From Petaurus breviceps papuanus (lineage: Eukaryota > Chordata > Mammalia > Diprotodontia > Petauridae), in contig JAMXIF010000065.1 in NCBI GenBank assembly GCA_028583685.1, forward strand, positions 31,697,169 to 31,761,168: a stretch of 64,000 nucleotides of DNA. Direction: 5' to 3'. The position numbers and the translations under genes were made by a program. The notes under the pieces were generated by a model that saw only the letters and a program-made list of their open reading frames with translations, was not told the origin of the DNA and searched no databases. Below are positions 43,608-54,905 of this stretch, piece after piece; position 1 is the first letter of the stretch; each line of letters starts with the position of its first letter.

Positions 43608-44725
43608 GGGTAAGAAGAATAGATCATACATGAGATTTCATCACTATAGGCATTTGTGGAGAACCTTTTCTACCAAGACAAGCCCATACCTTCTCTCCAA
43701 CTTGAAATGTTAAGCAGGAGTTGCTCTGAGCACCGAGAAGCAAGACAACACCCTTGGGTTTGAACAAATGATATGTGTCAGAGGTAGTACTTGGTCCCAG
43801 GTCTCCTTGATGCCAAGGCATTCCTCTATCAGTTATGTAATTCTACTTATCAAGAAGCAAAAGGGGTTACAATAGGAGGCTACTAGATGGTTTTGGAGTG
43901 ACTTCCTTCTCCTTCCCTCATCTTTCACACATAACACAGTGGATTTGGGGCTACTTCCTCCAACCTTAAGTTTGTTATCCATGCCCCTGGTGGAAAAACT
44001 TCATGTTATGATTTTATTCTTTCCATTAACTCATGTTGTATATTATCAATCCATTACATTTTCATAGAAGTAACAAAATTACTTTATGTTTCCATGTGAC
44101 CTATTTCTAGATCATGATTGTTAGACAAATTAAGAACCAAACAAAGAAAATGGAAAAACTTGCGTATTTCTACCATAGAAAAGCTTTCAGATATTGAACT
44201 GGAATTTATTTCTTTCTTCCCTTAGAACTCTGAGAGATATATTAAAAAAAACCAGAAACATTGCAGCCAGAAAGATCAGTGACTCAACAGATCTGTCTGC
44301 CTCTTGCTTTTTGGTTAAGTCTTGTATGCTCCTTGGGCCTATGATACAGCATGTTCTAGCTCTGGAAAATTGTGTGCTGGTCAGCCTCAAAGATGCAAAG
44401 TATCCCAATATGCAACATATTTACAAAGGGATCTAGATGAATTTTCAACTGATTCCTATAGCAAAAGAATGCTAAAGGATATGGAGCTTGGCCCAGAAGA
44501 AATAATGGCTAAATCAATGAACTTTTGTTTCTTCTATGAGCTCATGTCTACCTAGGCAGGGGAGGGGTTCTCAAAAGTATGGCCAAGAACATGAACAAAT
44601 CCTATTTTAGTGAGAAAAGGCCTTAAGTCAGTCATGGGAATATTATGCGTACGTGTATAAATACACAAACAAATACAAACACCTACACAAATAATTTCGT
44701 AAATAAATCTAAATGGGATTCCTGG
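43608..44725. other. No gene recognised
   Basis: Unique sequence. Overlapping 73- to 80-codon frames on both strands at 44187-44555 show no domain. A short AC/TAC tract is at 44650-44690. Confidence 0.4.
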
Positions 44726-44734
44726 GATCACCAA

Positions 44735-44990
44735 CTCTACCTCCTCAGCTTACATATGAGGAAACCAAGTCCCAGATATATGAAGTTACTACATGCCTAA
44801 AGACACCTAGCAATTTAATGGCACAGGTAAATAAATATACCTAGATATGATGTGTCTTAATATGTTTTATGAATCCTGCAAAATTACCATAAGCCATCAT
44901 CCATGAAAATTTGGATCAAATTATTCTTACTGAGTAAAACAGCCTCTAAGGTCCCTTTTACATCTAAACTTAAGATATTATGACTAGTAT
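44735..44990 (-). mobile_element. MIR-type fragments
   Basis: Reverse 'cctcagcttacatatgaggaaaccaagtcccag' at 44743, then a forward-looking 'acagcctctaaggtcccttttacatctaaa' at 44939. Confidence 0.5.
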
Positions 44991-45605
44991 CTCTTTTCTT
45001 TTCTGCATAATTTTTAATTGTGTGGGGGAGATAATGAGGCAAAGGAAGAGTTCTCAGCCCTTCTCCATTTTAGGCTCACATGTGGACTGAGAATATGGGC
45101 CACTATTTCCATTTTTGTTTTTTCTTCCCCCATTTGAGGTGAAGGAGATTAGACATGGATATGACGTGAGTTCTGAGAGACCAAGAGAGTAAATTACCAT
45201 ATTCCTGGAGTTGGGGTCCCTTCTAGGATTCATGAAAAACCAGACATTAAGAAGAAAAGTACACAGGGACTTGATTGTAGCACAAGAGTAGCAGAGATGC
45301 AGTCTCATCTGGTCTTCAGAAATGAACTTTTTTGGTGTGAGAGCTATATGGAAACTGATAAATTTCAGCCTACTACTGCAAGGCATTAAGATGACATAGG
45401 GAATAATGTTTCCCCAGGCTTTATACACATAGGTTAGTTTTTGTAATGTGTAAGGTGTAACTTCCTGTTTTCTTTTGTCTTCACAATAAATATACCTCTA
45501 TAAACCTTAAACAAAATCTAATTTATTTTGCAATGTGGAAGAAAGTGAAAGGATACAAAGATGAAGAAAATGTGACATCTTCTTTTAAGAAAATTTGAAT
45601 CATGG
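44991..45605. other. No known repeat; 124-codon frame of unknown meaning
   Basis: A minus-strand frame at 45054-45428 has no recognisable domain, and I see no splice or promoter context. The interval is unassigned. I do not call it a gene. Confidence 0.4.
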
Positions 45606-45611
45606 ATTCCT

Positions 45612-45735
45612 TTTTATAGCATTTTATTTTTCCCAGTTGCATAGCAAGACAATTTTAGCATACATTTTTACAAGATTTGGAGTTCCAAATTTTTTCTCCC
45701 TCCCTCCTCTCCTCTCTTTTGAAAATGGTAGGCAG
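45612..45735 (-). mobile_element. L1 LINE, minus strand: 3' UTR end
   Basis: Begins with 'agcattttatttttcccagttgcat' and 'acatttttacaagatttggagttcc', the reverse of the marsupial L1 3' terminus, then a CT-rich stretch (polypurine on the L1 sense strand). A dimeric SINE interrupts it; the L1 continues at 46046. Confidence 0.85.
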
Positions 45736-46031
45736 GGGGCGGCCAGGTAGCACAGCAAGTAAGAGCACTGGCTCCAGTGTTGAGAAGACCTGTAAATCGA
45801 ATCCCGGGCTCAGACACTTAGCACCCACCCAGAAACATCTGGCCATGTAACCTTGAGCAAGTTACTTAACCCCAATTGCTTAGGGACAGCCAGGTGGCTC
45901 AGCGAGTAAGAGCACCGGCTCCAGTGTCAGGATGACCTGGATCAAATTCGGGCTCAGATACTCAGCACCACACCCAGAAATAACTGGCTGTGAAACCTTG
46001 CAGAAGTTACTTAACCCCGATTGCTTTAAAA
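45736..46031 (+). mobile_element. Dimeric tRNA-SINE (L + R monomers)
   Basis: Two direct SINE monomers are enclosed by one exact 14-bp target duplication, aaaatggtaggcag (45722-45735 and 46032-46045). Monomer 1 (45736-45884) has the L signature 'cacccacccagaaacatctgg' and ends '...aattgctta'. Monomer 2 (45885-46024) follows at once with 'gggacagccaggtggctcag', carries the R signature 'accacacccagaaataactgg' and the A tail. Each monomer has A- and B-box-like sequence. Junction and monomer order match 40736-41039. Confidence 0.95.
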
Positions 46032-46045
46032 AAAATGGTAGGCAG

Positions 46046-46363
46046 TTTGATATAGTTTATATCTGTGCTAAGATGTAAAAATATTTCCACATCAGTCACA
46101 GCTGTGAAAGAAAAAAAACAGATCAAGAGGGAAAAACACAACAAAGAATGAAGGAAGTGAAAACAATATGCTTTCATATATGTTCAGAGGCCATCGTTCT
46201 TTATCTGGATATGGATAGCAATCTCCTTCATGATTCCTTTGTACTTGTCTTGAATCATTGTGTTGTTGAGAAAAGTCGAGTCATTCATAGTTAATAATCA
46301 CACAATGTTTTGATAATGTTTACATTTTCCTGGTTCTGCTCTGTGTAATATATATATATATAT

Positions 46364-46401
<38 letters not shown>

Positions 46402-47057
46402 ATATATACATATATATATATATTAGACATGTTGGTCCTTTTACATTTTTTATGATCACTTTGGGATATAGACCTAGTAGTAGTATTTCTGGATAAAAGG
46501 GTATGCATAATTTATTTATCCTTTAGGCATACTTCCAAATTGTTCTCCAGAATGGTTGTATCAGTTCACAACTCCACCAACAATGCATGAGTGTCCCAGT
46601 TTTCCCACATCTTCTCCAGCATTCATGATTTTCCTTTTCTGTAATATTACCCAATCTAAGAGGTGTGAGGTGGTACCTCAGAGTTGTTTTAATTTGCATT
46701 TATCTAATCAAAAGTGATCCAGAAGAGTTCTTCATATGTCTATAGAAAGCTCTAATTTTGTCTTTTGAAAGCTGCCTGTTCACACCCTTTGACCACTTAT
46801 CAATTGAGGAATGGCTTGTATTCTTATAAATTTGACTCAGTTCTGTACATATTTGAAAAATGAGGTCTTTGTCACAAAAACTTGGGGAAAGAGTGTTTCC
46901 CAGCTTTCTGCTTTCCTTCTAAGCTTGGTTGAATTGGCTTTGTTTGTACAAAAGCTTTTTAATTTAACATAATCAAAATTATTTATTTTACATTTTGTTA
47001 TTCTCTCTCTTGTTTTTCATGAATTGTTTACCTCCCCATAGATGACAGGAAAGCTAT
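46046..47057 (-). mobile_element. L1 LINE, minus strand: 3' UTR and ORF2 C-terminal region
   Basis: Reverse complements of L1 3' landmarks in order: 'agaaaagtcgagtc' near 46269, 'gatatagacctagtagtag' near 46465, 'ttctccagaatggttgtatcagttcacaactccacc' near 46541, 'aatttgcatttatctaatcaaaagtg' near 46692 and 'caaaagctttttaatttaac' near 46949. A TA/CA microsatellite lies at 46345-46425. A HAL1 fragment follows at 47058. Confidence 0.88.
46345..46425. repeat. Compound (TA)n(CA)n(TA)n microsatellite
   Basis: TA run, CATA, about 15 CA units, then a TA run again. Nearly mirror-symmetric. Confidence 0.95.
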
Positions 47058-47812
47058 TCCTTTTTTTTCATTTTTTTATGTTTTAGTTTATATCATTAAT
47101 TTCCACAAGATAATGAGTTACAACTTTTATCCACATTTTTCCCCTACCCACCACCCCAAAAAATAGTCCCACTGAATATCCCCTCCTCCAATCTGTTCTT
47201 TCCCATATCTTCCCCCACCCCCCCTCCAACTTTCCAGTAGGGCATGGTGTATCTCTATGCACCAGTGTTGTATATTTTATTTCTCAGTTACATGTAAAAT
47301 AATAATAGAAGAATAAGAATAACTAGATATATATATATATATATATACAAACATTTGATTTCAAAATTTTGAATTCCAGATTCTTTCCTTTCCTCTCTCT
47401 AAACAAACTTACTGAGAAGATAAGTAATTCAATATAGGTTATACATGTGTAGCTATGCAAAATATTTCCATAGTGGATATATTATGAAAGACTGACTATA
47501 TTTCTATTCATTCTATTGCAGCCCCCACTTGTTCTATTCTCTACTTTGATCCTGTACCTTTTCAAAAGTGGGTGCTTCCAACTTCCCTCCACCCAGCCTG
47601 CCCTCTCTTGCATCATCCCCCCTCTCATCTCCTTCCTCCCTATTCTCCTGTAGGGTGAGATACCCTCTTTAGTTCAACTTTGATAAGTTCCTTATGATTT
47701 CTTTTCCCTGTTTACCTTCTCATGCTTCTCTTGCTTCTTGTATCTGAGTGTCAAATTTTCTATTCAACTCTGGTTTTTTTCATCAAGAATACTTGAAAGT
47801 CCTCTATTTTTT
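47058..47812 (-). mobile_element. HAL1 element, 5'-truncated
   Basis: Starts with a T-rich stretch (the A tail). It continues through the same 3' region as 49765 (paired blocks 'tttccacaagataatgagttacaa' and 'ccagtagggcatggtgtatctctatgc'), then the 'ttgatcctgtaccttttcaaaagtg' spacer block near 47549, and ends in the ORF1 C-terminal part near 47812. It lies between L1 ORF2 distal and endonuclease segments, so it inserted into L1 ORF2. The missing reverse-transcriptase segment suggests a deletion at the same place. Confidence 0.8.
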
Positions 47813-48450
47813 TTCTAATATTCTGTTTATCTTTGTAATTTCTTTCTTTTTAGAGTTGGATTTAATGAGTTGTGAGAGGAGATAGTTGAAGTCCCCATTA
47901 GTATAATTTTGCTTTCTATTTCTTCCTTATAATTCACTTAACTTCTTTAAAAATCTGGTGTGGGGGAAGCTATGTGGTGCAGTAAATAGAGCACTGGCCC
48001 TGGAGTCAGGAGGACCTGAGTTCAAAACCAGCCTCAGACACAACACAAAAACTAGCCATGTAACCCTGGGCCAGTCACTTAATACCAATTGCCCTCCAAA
48101 AATTAAAAAATAATGGAATGTGGTGTGTATGTGTTTAGTATTGATATTGCTTCCTAGTCTATAGTACCTTGGAGCAAGATATAGTTTTTTTTTTCCTTAT
48201 CTATTTCAATTAGGTGATTTTTAAAATTTTACTTTGACTGAGATGAGAACTGCTATCCTTGCTTTTTTAACTTCAACTGAAAAATAATAGATTCTTCTCC
48301 AGCCCTTTGCTTTATTTTGTGTGTTTCTCTGTTTCAAGTGTGTTCCTTATAGACACATGTTGCATGATTCTGTTTTTTTTTTAATCCATTCTGCTATCTG
48401 CTTCTGTTTTATGGGAAAATTTATCCCATTCACATTATAGTTATGATCAC
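47813..48450 (-). mobile_element. L1 LINE, minus strand: ORF2 endonuclease region
   Basis: The minus strand encodes relics of the L1 endonuclease: a NGDFNYLLS-like block (the 'GDFN' motif) near 47895, and at 48310-48450 an ORF2 N-terminus readable as NVNGINFPIKQKQIAEWIKK followed by a degraded 'QETHL' block. A SINE at 47961-48115 interrupts it. Several stops; inactive. Confidence 0.82.
47961..48115 (+). mobile_element. tRNA-derived SINE within L1 ORF2
   Basis: Head 'gggggaagctatgtggtgcag', B-box-like 'gagttcaaaacc', 'cagacacaacacaaaaactagccatgtaaccctggg' and tail 'ccctccaaaaattaaaaaata'. Target repeats are not clear; a 'tggtgtg'-like word occurs on both sides. Confidence 0.85.
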
Positions 48451-48877
48451 TACCTGTGTATTTCCCTCCATTCTATTCTTCCTCCTATCTATCCTCTTCT
48501 GTCTGCCTCCTCCTCTAATAGTTCCTCTCTTCTGTCAGCCCTGACCTCCCTCTTTACTTGATTTCCCCCCTCCAATTTCCCTATCAGATAAGACAGATTT
48601 CTATATTCGGCTTATTGTGTATGTTTCACTTTTTGAACCAATACTGATGAAAGTAAAGTTCAAATGATGCTCATTGCCCAACATCCTATCTTCCCCTCCA
48701 TTGTAACAGGTCTTCTGTGCCTCTTAAAGTGAAATATTTTGTGCCATTCTACCCCTCCCTTCCTTCTACACCAATTGTATACTTCTTTCTCATCATTATT
48801 TTTTATGTCACTCCCTGAAATTTGCCTTATACCCATACCCTCTTTTCATGTAAACTCTATCTGTACTATTAATGATA

Positions 48878-48908
<31 letters not shown>

Positions 48909-49010
48909 TTTTTTTTAAGAATTACAAGCTCATCCTTCCATGTAGGGATGTGAGTAGTTTAGCTTTATTAAATCCCTTATATTTTCTTTTCCCTTTATAA
49001 GCTTGTCTTT
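48451..49010 (-). mobile_element. L1 inter-ORF spacer
   Basis: Pyrimidine-rich on the plus strand, non-coding, between the ORF2 N-terminus and the ORF1 C-terminus. Blocks such as 'ttccatgtagggatgtgagtag' near 48936 are shared with the HAL1 3' region (50812, 'ttccatgtaggaatgtaaatag'), which shows their common origin. An AT tract lies at 48870-48912. Confidence 0.75.
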
Positions 49011-49764
49011 TTTCTTGATGTGGGAGGTCAAATTTTTATTTTCGTTCTGACCTTTTCCTTATGAAAGCTTGAAATCCTTCAATTTCATTGAATGACCATT
49101 TTTTCTTGATGCACTCTTCTTAATTTTGCTGGGTGATTCTTGGTTATAGTCATAGTTCCTTTGTCTTCCAAAATAGCATATTCCGTGACCTTGGATACCT
49201 TAATGTTGCAGCTGATGTTACTCCCCAATATTAGAATTGTTTCTTTCTGACCACTTGTATTTTTTCCTTGATCTCATAGTTCTGAAATTTAGCTTTCATG
49301 TTTTTGGGAGATTTCATTTTTGGTGTCTTTCCTAAAGTGGTCAGTAGATTCTTTCAATTCCTATTTTGCCCTCTGGTTCCAGGTTATCATGGCAGTTTTC
49401 CTTGATAATTTCTTGAAAGATGCTATCCAGGTCCTGCTTTTGATTATTTCATTCTGATAGTCCAAAAATTCTGACTTTTTCTCTTCTGGATTTGTTTTCC
49501 AGTTCATTTTGTTTTCCCATGAGGATTTGAACATTTTTTTTTCATTCTTTTGAATCTAATTTATTCTTGATATCTCAAAGAGTCATTAGCTTTCACTTGT
49601 CTAATTCTAAATTTTAAGATGTCATTTTCTTCAATTAGCTTCTGTACTTTCTTTCCCATTAGGCCAATAGTAATCTTTAATGAGATGTTTTCTTCAGAAG
49701 ATTTTTGTATTCTTTTTTCTATTTCGTCGTCTACTTTTTTTTTTTTATCTTGGAAGAATAACAT
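49011..49764 (-). mobile_element. L1 ORF1, C-terminal domain and part of coiled coil
   Basis: Minus-strand ORF1 relic. A 67-codon open piece at 49561-49764 reads KKKVDDEIEKRIQKSSEENI..., a coiled-coil-like stretch with heptad-type spacing. To the left are blocks matching the RNA-binding and C-terminal domains ('ccctctggttccaggttatcatggcag' and similar in reverse). It is cut at 49765 by a HAL1 insertion and continues at 52651. Confidence 0.8.
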
Positions 49765-52650
49765 TTTTTTATTTTCTTTTTTAAAATTAAATTTTATGTT
49801 TATTTTTAGATTTCATCATTCATTTCCACAAGATTTTTAGTTACAATTTTTTTGCCCGTCTCTCACCACCCACTACCCCAAAACAGCGATCCCAATGTAT
49901 ACCACCTCCCCAAATGTGTTCTCTCCTATATCCTCCCCCATTTCCCTCTGACATTCCAGTAGGGCAAGATGGATCTCTATGCCCCAGTTCCTATATATCT
50001 TATTTCTCAGTTGCAGGTAAAAATAAAAAAAAAATAATAATAACTATATATATATATATTTTTTTAAACATTTGATATTGAAACTTTAAATTCCAGATTC
50101 TTTCCCTTCCTCTGTTGTCACTCACCCTTACTGGGAAGAGAAGAAATTCAATATAGGTTATACATGTGTAGCTATGCAAAACATTTCCATAGAAGATATA
50201 TTGTGAAAGACAGACTATATTTCCATCCATTCTTTCCCACCCCCACTTGATCTATTCTCTACTTTGATCCTGTCCCTTTTCAAAAGTGTGTGCTCCCAAC
50301 TTCCCTCCTTGTCAAATCTACCCTCCCCTCCATCATCCCCCTTCTCATCTCCTTCCTCCCTATTCTCCTGTAGGGTGAGATACCCTCATTGGTGTGTATG
50401 TCATTCCCTCCCTAAGCCAAATTCAATGAGAGTAAGGTTGACACATTCCCTTTTGCGTTCCTGTTCTTCCCCTCCTTTGTAACAGTTTTCCCTTGCCTCT
50501 TCTATATGAGATGATTTACCCCATTCTCTCTCACCCCATTTTATCTCATTATATTCCTCTCTCACTTCTCAATTACACCTTTTAATTATCATCCCTTCCT
50601 ATTCAATTGGTCCTGTGCCCTCTGTCTATGTACACCTGTAGAGATACATACACATACTCACCTATGCATTTATATGCCCATATACCCACCTATATAGACA
50701 TATATGTATGTATGCATGTATGTGTGTGTATATATATAGCACATATTTTTATTCCCTTCAATGATTCTCATACTGAGAAAAGTTTCATAAGTTACAAGTA
50801 TTATTTTTCCATGTAGGAATGTAAATAGTTCAACATTGATAAGTTCCTTATGATATCCTTTTCCCTGTTTGCTTTCTCATGCTTCTCTTGCTTCTTGCAT
50901 CTGAATGTCAAATATTCTATTCGGCTCTTGTTTTTCCATCAAGAATGCTTGAAATCGTCCATTCCATTGAATGACTATATTTTCCTCTGACACATGATAC
51001 TCAGTTTTGCTGGGTAGGTGATTCTTGGTTTTAATCCCAGCTCCTTTGACCTTTGGAATATCATATTTCAAGCCCTTTGATCCCTCAGTGTAGAAGCTAT
51101 CAGATCCTGTATTATCCTGATTTTGTTACCACAATATTCATTTTTTTTCTGACTGCTTGTAATATTTTCTCCTTGATCTGGGAACTCCAGAACCTGGCTA
51201 TAATATTCCTAGGAGTTTTCTGTTTTGGATCTTTTTCAAGACGTGATCAGTAGATTCTTTCCACCAGTATTTTGCCCTCTGGTTCTAAAACATTAAAAAC
51301 AATTTTCCTTGAGAATTTCTTGAATGAAGATTTCTAGGTTCTTTTTTTTATCATGGCTTTCAGGTGGTTCAAAAATTTTAAAATGATCTCTCCAGGATCT
51401 ATTTTCCAGTTCAGTGATTTTTCCAATGAGACATTTCACATTGCTTTATATTTTTTCATTTGTTTGGATCTAAAAATAATGGTATCTTGATTTCTCATAA
51501 AGTCACTAGCTTCCATTTTCTCCAATTAATTATGAAGGAATGATTCTCTTCAGTGAGCTTTTGAGATTCTTTTTCCATCTGGTAAATTCAGCTTTTTAAG
51601 GCTTTCTTCTCCTCATTGGCTTTTTGAGCCTCTTTTGCCATTTGAGTTAATCTATTTTTAAGGTGTTATTTTCTTCAATCAGGTTGTGGACTCTCTTTTC
51701 ATGATTTTCTCGCTTCATTCTCATTTCTTTTCCCAATATTTCATCCACTTCTCTTATTTGGTTTTCAAAATCCTTTTTAAGCTCCTCTATGGCCTGTAAT
51801 CAGCTCATATTTTTCTTGGAAGCTTTTGGTGCAGGAGTTATGACTTTTTTGTCTTCCTCCTGTTCCATGCTTTGATCCTTTTCGGCCCTAAAATAGGCTT
51901 CTAAAGTTGCATTGCTCTGCTTCCTTTGTTTGATCATGTTGCCACTCAATTACTTGATTTTTGAGCTTTTTGCCACAGTAGAACTCTGCTTTCAGAGAGG
52001 GGAGCTTTGTCCCAAATTTCTGAGGTTTTGTCAGCTGCTGGAGTTATTAGTTGGCTGCCCTCTCTGATGCCTCCACACTGTCTGGTACACTGGTTATGCA
52101 CCCCAGGACCTCTACCCTAGACAGTGTTCCAGATCCAAGCAAGTTGAAGCAAGAGCAATTACCCTTCAAATTGGTTGCTTGGTCCTCCTACAATCTGCAA
52201 GCCAAGAGCTCTTAAGCCGCCATGTGGCAGCGACTGCCACCATGCATAAGCCACTTCTCCTTTCTAAGACAGAGGCAGGACCAAATTCCTGGACCCACTG
52301 TTCCCAAAGTTCTCTGACCTCTCACTTTGTCTTTGGCATTTATGGTTGATAATTCTGGAACCCACCAAAACTGCTGGTGATCCACTCTCCAGCCAGGGCT
52401 GGTCATGGTCATGCTTAGGCTAAAACCTTGGGCTCGTGCAGGGCTGTGCTCTGCTCCCAGAGTGCTGCCCTTGCCCCTTTCTTGCTGTCCTGCTGGTCTG
52501 TCTTCAGTAGAAGGATAGTTTCTCTCTGTCACTTTGTGGGTTCTGTAGTTCTAATATTTGTTTACAGTAATTTTTTACATGTATTGGAGAAGGTGGAAGC
52601 AGTTGCTATGCAGAAGTCCTGTTTCTACCCCGCCATCTTGGCTCCACCCC
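49765..52650 (-). mobile_element. HAL1 (ORF1-only half-L1), full length
   Basis: Minus strand. The 5' end is at 52650 (reverse of 'gccatcttggctccacccc'). The GC-richer 5' UTR runs to about 51960, the ORF1 relic spans about 51930-50860 with the C-terminal 'PAKL'-like block near 51010, and a spacer-like segment ends in an L1-type 3' end and T-rich terminus at 49765. Total 2.89 kb with no endonuclease or reverse transcriptase, so it depended on L1 enzymes. It sits within ORF1 of the surrounding L1, whose coiled-coil text continues on both sides. ORF1 has many stops. No clear target duplication. Confidence 0.85.
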
Positions 52651-53600
52651 ATCAATTCTAAAGCAATTTTCCAAGATGTTAACTTTTTTCATAATTTCCT
52701 GACATCATTCTCATTTCTTTTCCCATTTTTTTCTTCTACATCTCTCATATTGTTTTTATGTTCCTTTTTTAGTTCTTCCATGAGTTATTTCTGGACTTGA
52801 GATCACTTCCCATTTTTCTGGGTGGTTATGTACTCAGGATTTTTGGCATTGTCCTCTTCTCAGTTTCTGTCTTGGTCTTCCCTGTCACCATAATAACTTT
52901 CTATAGTCAAATTCTTATTTTGTAATGTTTTTATTTTGCTCAACCTGTCCCCCCCTTTTTTCTATAAATTTTAGCTCTTTACCTGGGGTGGAATGGATAC
53001 TGTCTTAGACTTTCTCTTCCAGGGGCTACAGGCCATGGTTGTTTATCTGTTGCTGCATTGAGGTTCCCCCGAGGCCCCCTGGGGATGCTCATGTCTAGTG
53101 CTGTGCTGAGGGGATGGATGGGGGTGGGCTGGTGCTGCTGCAGGTCATGGGAATCTGGCAGCTTACCTAGTACTGACCTGGGGTCCTAGTGGTGGTATCT
53201 GACCTGCACTAGGTCTAGCAGGCTATTTGTGTTTCCCTGGGGCCACAGTGAAGCATATGGAGATCTGGCTGTTGGAGTATATGTTTGCCTAGGGCTATGA
53301 TGAATCACTTGGAAGTCTGGCCTACTTTCTTGTCATGCTGGAGGATGCCTGTTTCCCCAGGGCTACATTGCAACATATGTAAGTCTAGCTGCTGGAGGGT
53401 GCATGTTTACCTGGGGCCAAGCTGAAGCATGTGGTAATGTCTCAGAACTAGAGTCTGCATGGTCTCCTGGCTGTGCTAAGACACATGGGTGCTCCTGGTG
53501 TTGGGATGTGCCTGCTCCACCAGTCTGGGATCAGGATCTCCTCCTGGTTTGCTAAGGTGGGGCTAGCTGCTTGCTTGCTTCAATGCAGACAACATAAGTA
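52651..53600 (-). mobile_element. L1 ORF1 N-terminus and 5' UTR
   Basis: Resumes the L1 after the HAL1: 'ttttccaagatgttaac', 'catcattctcatttcttttccca', coiled-coil ORF1 text, to about 52920. A GC-richer 5' UTR with degenerate repeats follows. The 5' end near 53590 lacks the 'catcttggctcc' start seen on the HAL1s, so this is a different L1 subfamily or a truncated end. Confidence 0.7.
53230..53515 (-). repeat. Degenerate ~52-68-bp tandem units in the L1 5' UTR
   Basis: Units start at 53230, 53282, 53350, 53404 and 53460. Each opens like 'tgtttccctggggcca', then 'gaagcatatgg', then 'ctggctg.tggag'. They are spaced 52, 68, 54 and 56 bp and are more diverged than the 42-bp array at 6661. Confidence 0.7.
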
Positions 53601-54585
53601 ATAGCAATAATAAAAATAATAATGGCTTTCATGATGACAATGTTCATATTCATGAGATCAGTCTGAGAATGTCTACCAATTATGTAGATGAAAATCAGTT
53701 TTTCCTCTAATTTATGCAAGTTTTCAAGACACTGGGATTGTAAATGACTTGTACAGGATCATCTAAGAGTTATTGGTCAGAAGAAGACCTTGAACCCCTA
53801 TTTTGCTTTTTCTAATTCACAGACTGGACATTTCTACCCTAGAACACAATATCACAACCCAAATTGTAATTCATATCTTTCATGAAGAATATTTTTTCTC
53901 ATATTAGATTGCCTCACTTCCCTTCTGCCAATACTAGTTTTTCTTTTTTTAAAAATTGTGTGGCATTCTCTTTGTCTAGATTACCATTTCTTCATCTTTT
54001 TTTCATATGTCACTTGAAAATCTTATGAAACTGTCCTGTTGGCTCCAGCAGCTTATGTCTTTTAAATCTCCCCTATGCTCCATTACCCAATCCTCTCACT
54101 GTATTAACATTATGCACCAGCCTCTCCTTCATGCAGTAACTACACAATGAAGTTCTCTGTAAAATTCCTAAGTCATATATATAGATGACTATTTCACAAC
54201 ACTTGAAAGAAGTTCACTATGTATCTCATAATGGTTTATGAGAGAGGGAGGAAAGGAAAAGGAGATGATTTTTTCATGTGATAAGTGTCAGTAAACTGTA
54301 CCCGTAGGCTTCCATAAACAGTAAGTCTAGATATATAGCATTACTTATCATTCCCATAAAAACCCAAAGCCTTTTGTCATCTGGTGAGTAACTCAATAAC
54401 ACTTTGTGGATAGTTTCTCAGTACTTTATCTATAAATTTGAGATTCATATTGGAGAACTCAGAAAACTATATAGATAAAGCCTCAAAGCAATATTATTTT
54501 AAAGATCTTAAGTTTCCCAGGTGATCCCAATCCTTAATAAAGGATCTATAGTCACATGATTTAAAACACTGGGGAAAGACCCTAA
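53601..54585. other. No gene recognised
   Basis: AT-rich unique sequence with some short MIR-like words. Nothing firmly recognised. Confidence 0.4.
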
Positions 54586-54587
54586 AT

Positions 54588-54905
54588 TTCTCTGGGATTT
54601 TCTTTACTCATCTATAAAAGGAAGTTGTTGGATCATTAGATGGTGTCCAAGGTTCCTTCCATCTCTGCATCTGTGGCTCTATGATCTTTCTTTTAGATTC
54701 ATTTCCCAAAGCATTAGAATGTATTTATTCCCACTCCCTAATTTTACACAGAAGGCAGTTGAAGTCCAGAGATGTTAAGTACATTTCCCAAGTTTCCACA
54801 AGCAACAAAATGCAGAACTGGGATCTGAACCCAGTATATGTCTCTGGTACTAGTTCCTGTTCTCTTTCCACTATATATCATGAACTTGCTCTGGAAGAAG
54901 ATGAA
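54588..54905. mobile_element. MIR-type fragments
   Basis: A forward tail piece 'tactcatctataaaaggaagttgttgg' at 54605 and a reverse piece from 54735 ('ttacacagaaggcagttgaagtccagagatgttaag', 'gggatctgaacccag'). Two separate insertions. Confidence 0.55.

Noticed and set aside
45054-45428. 124-codon minus-strand frame without a recognised repeat
   Set aside because: No domain, splice sites or promoter context could be supported. Chance frames of this length are expected in 64 kb.
49561-49764. 67-codon coiled-coil frame
   Set aside because: Part of the ORF1 relic of the surrounding L1, not an independent gene.
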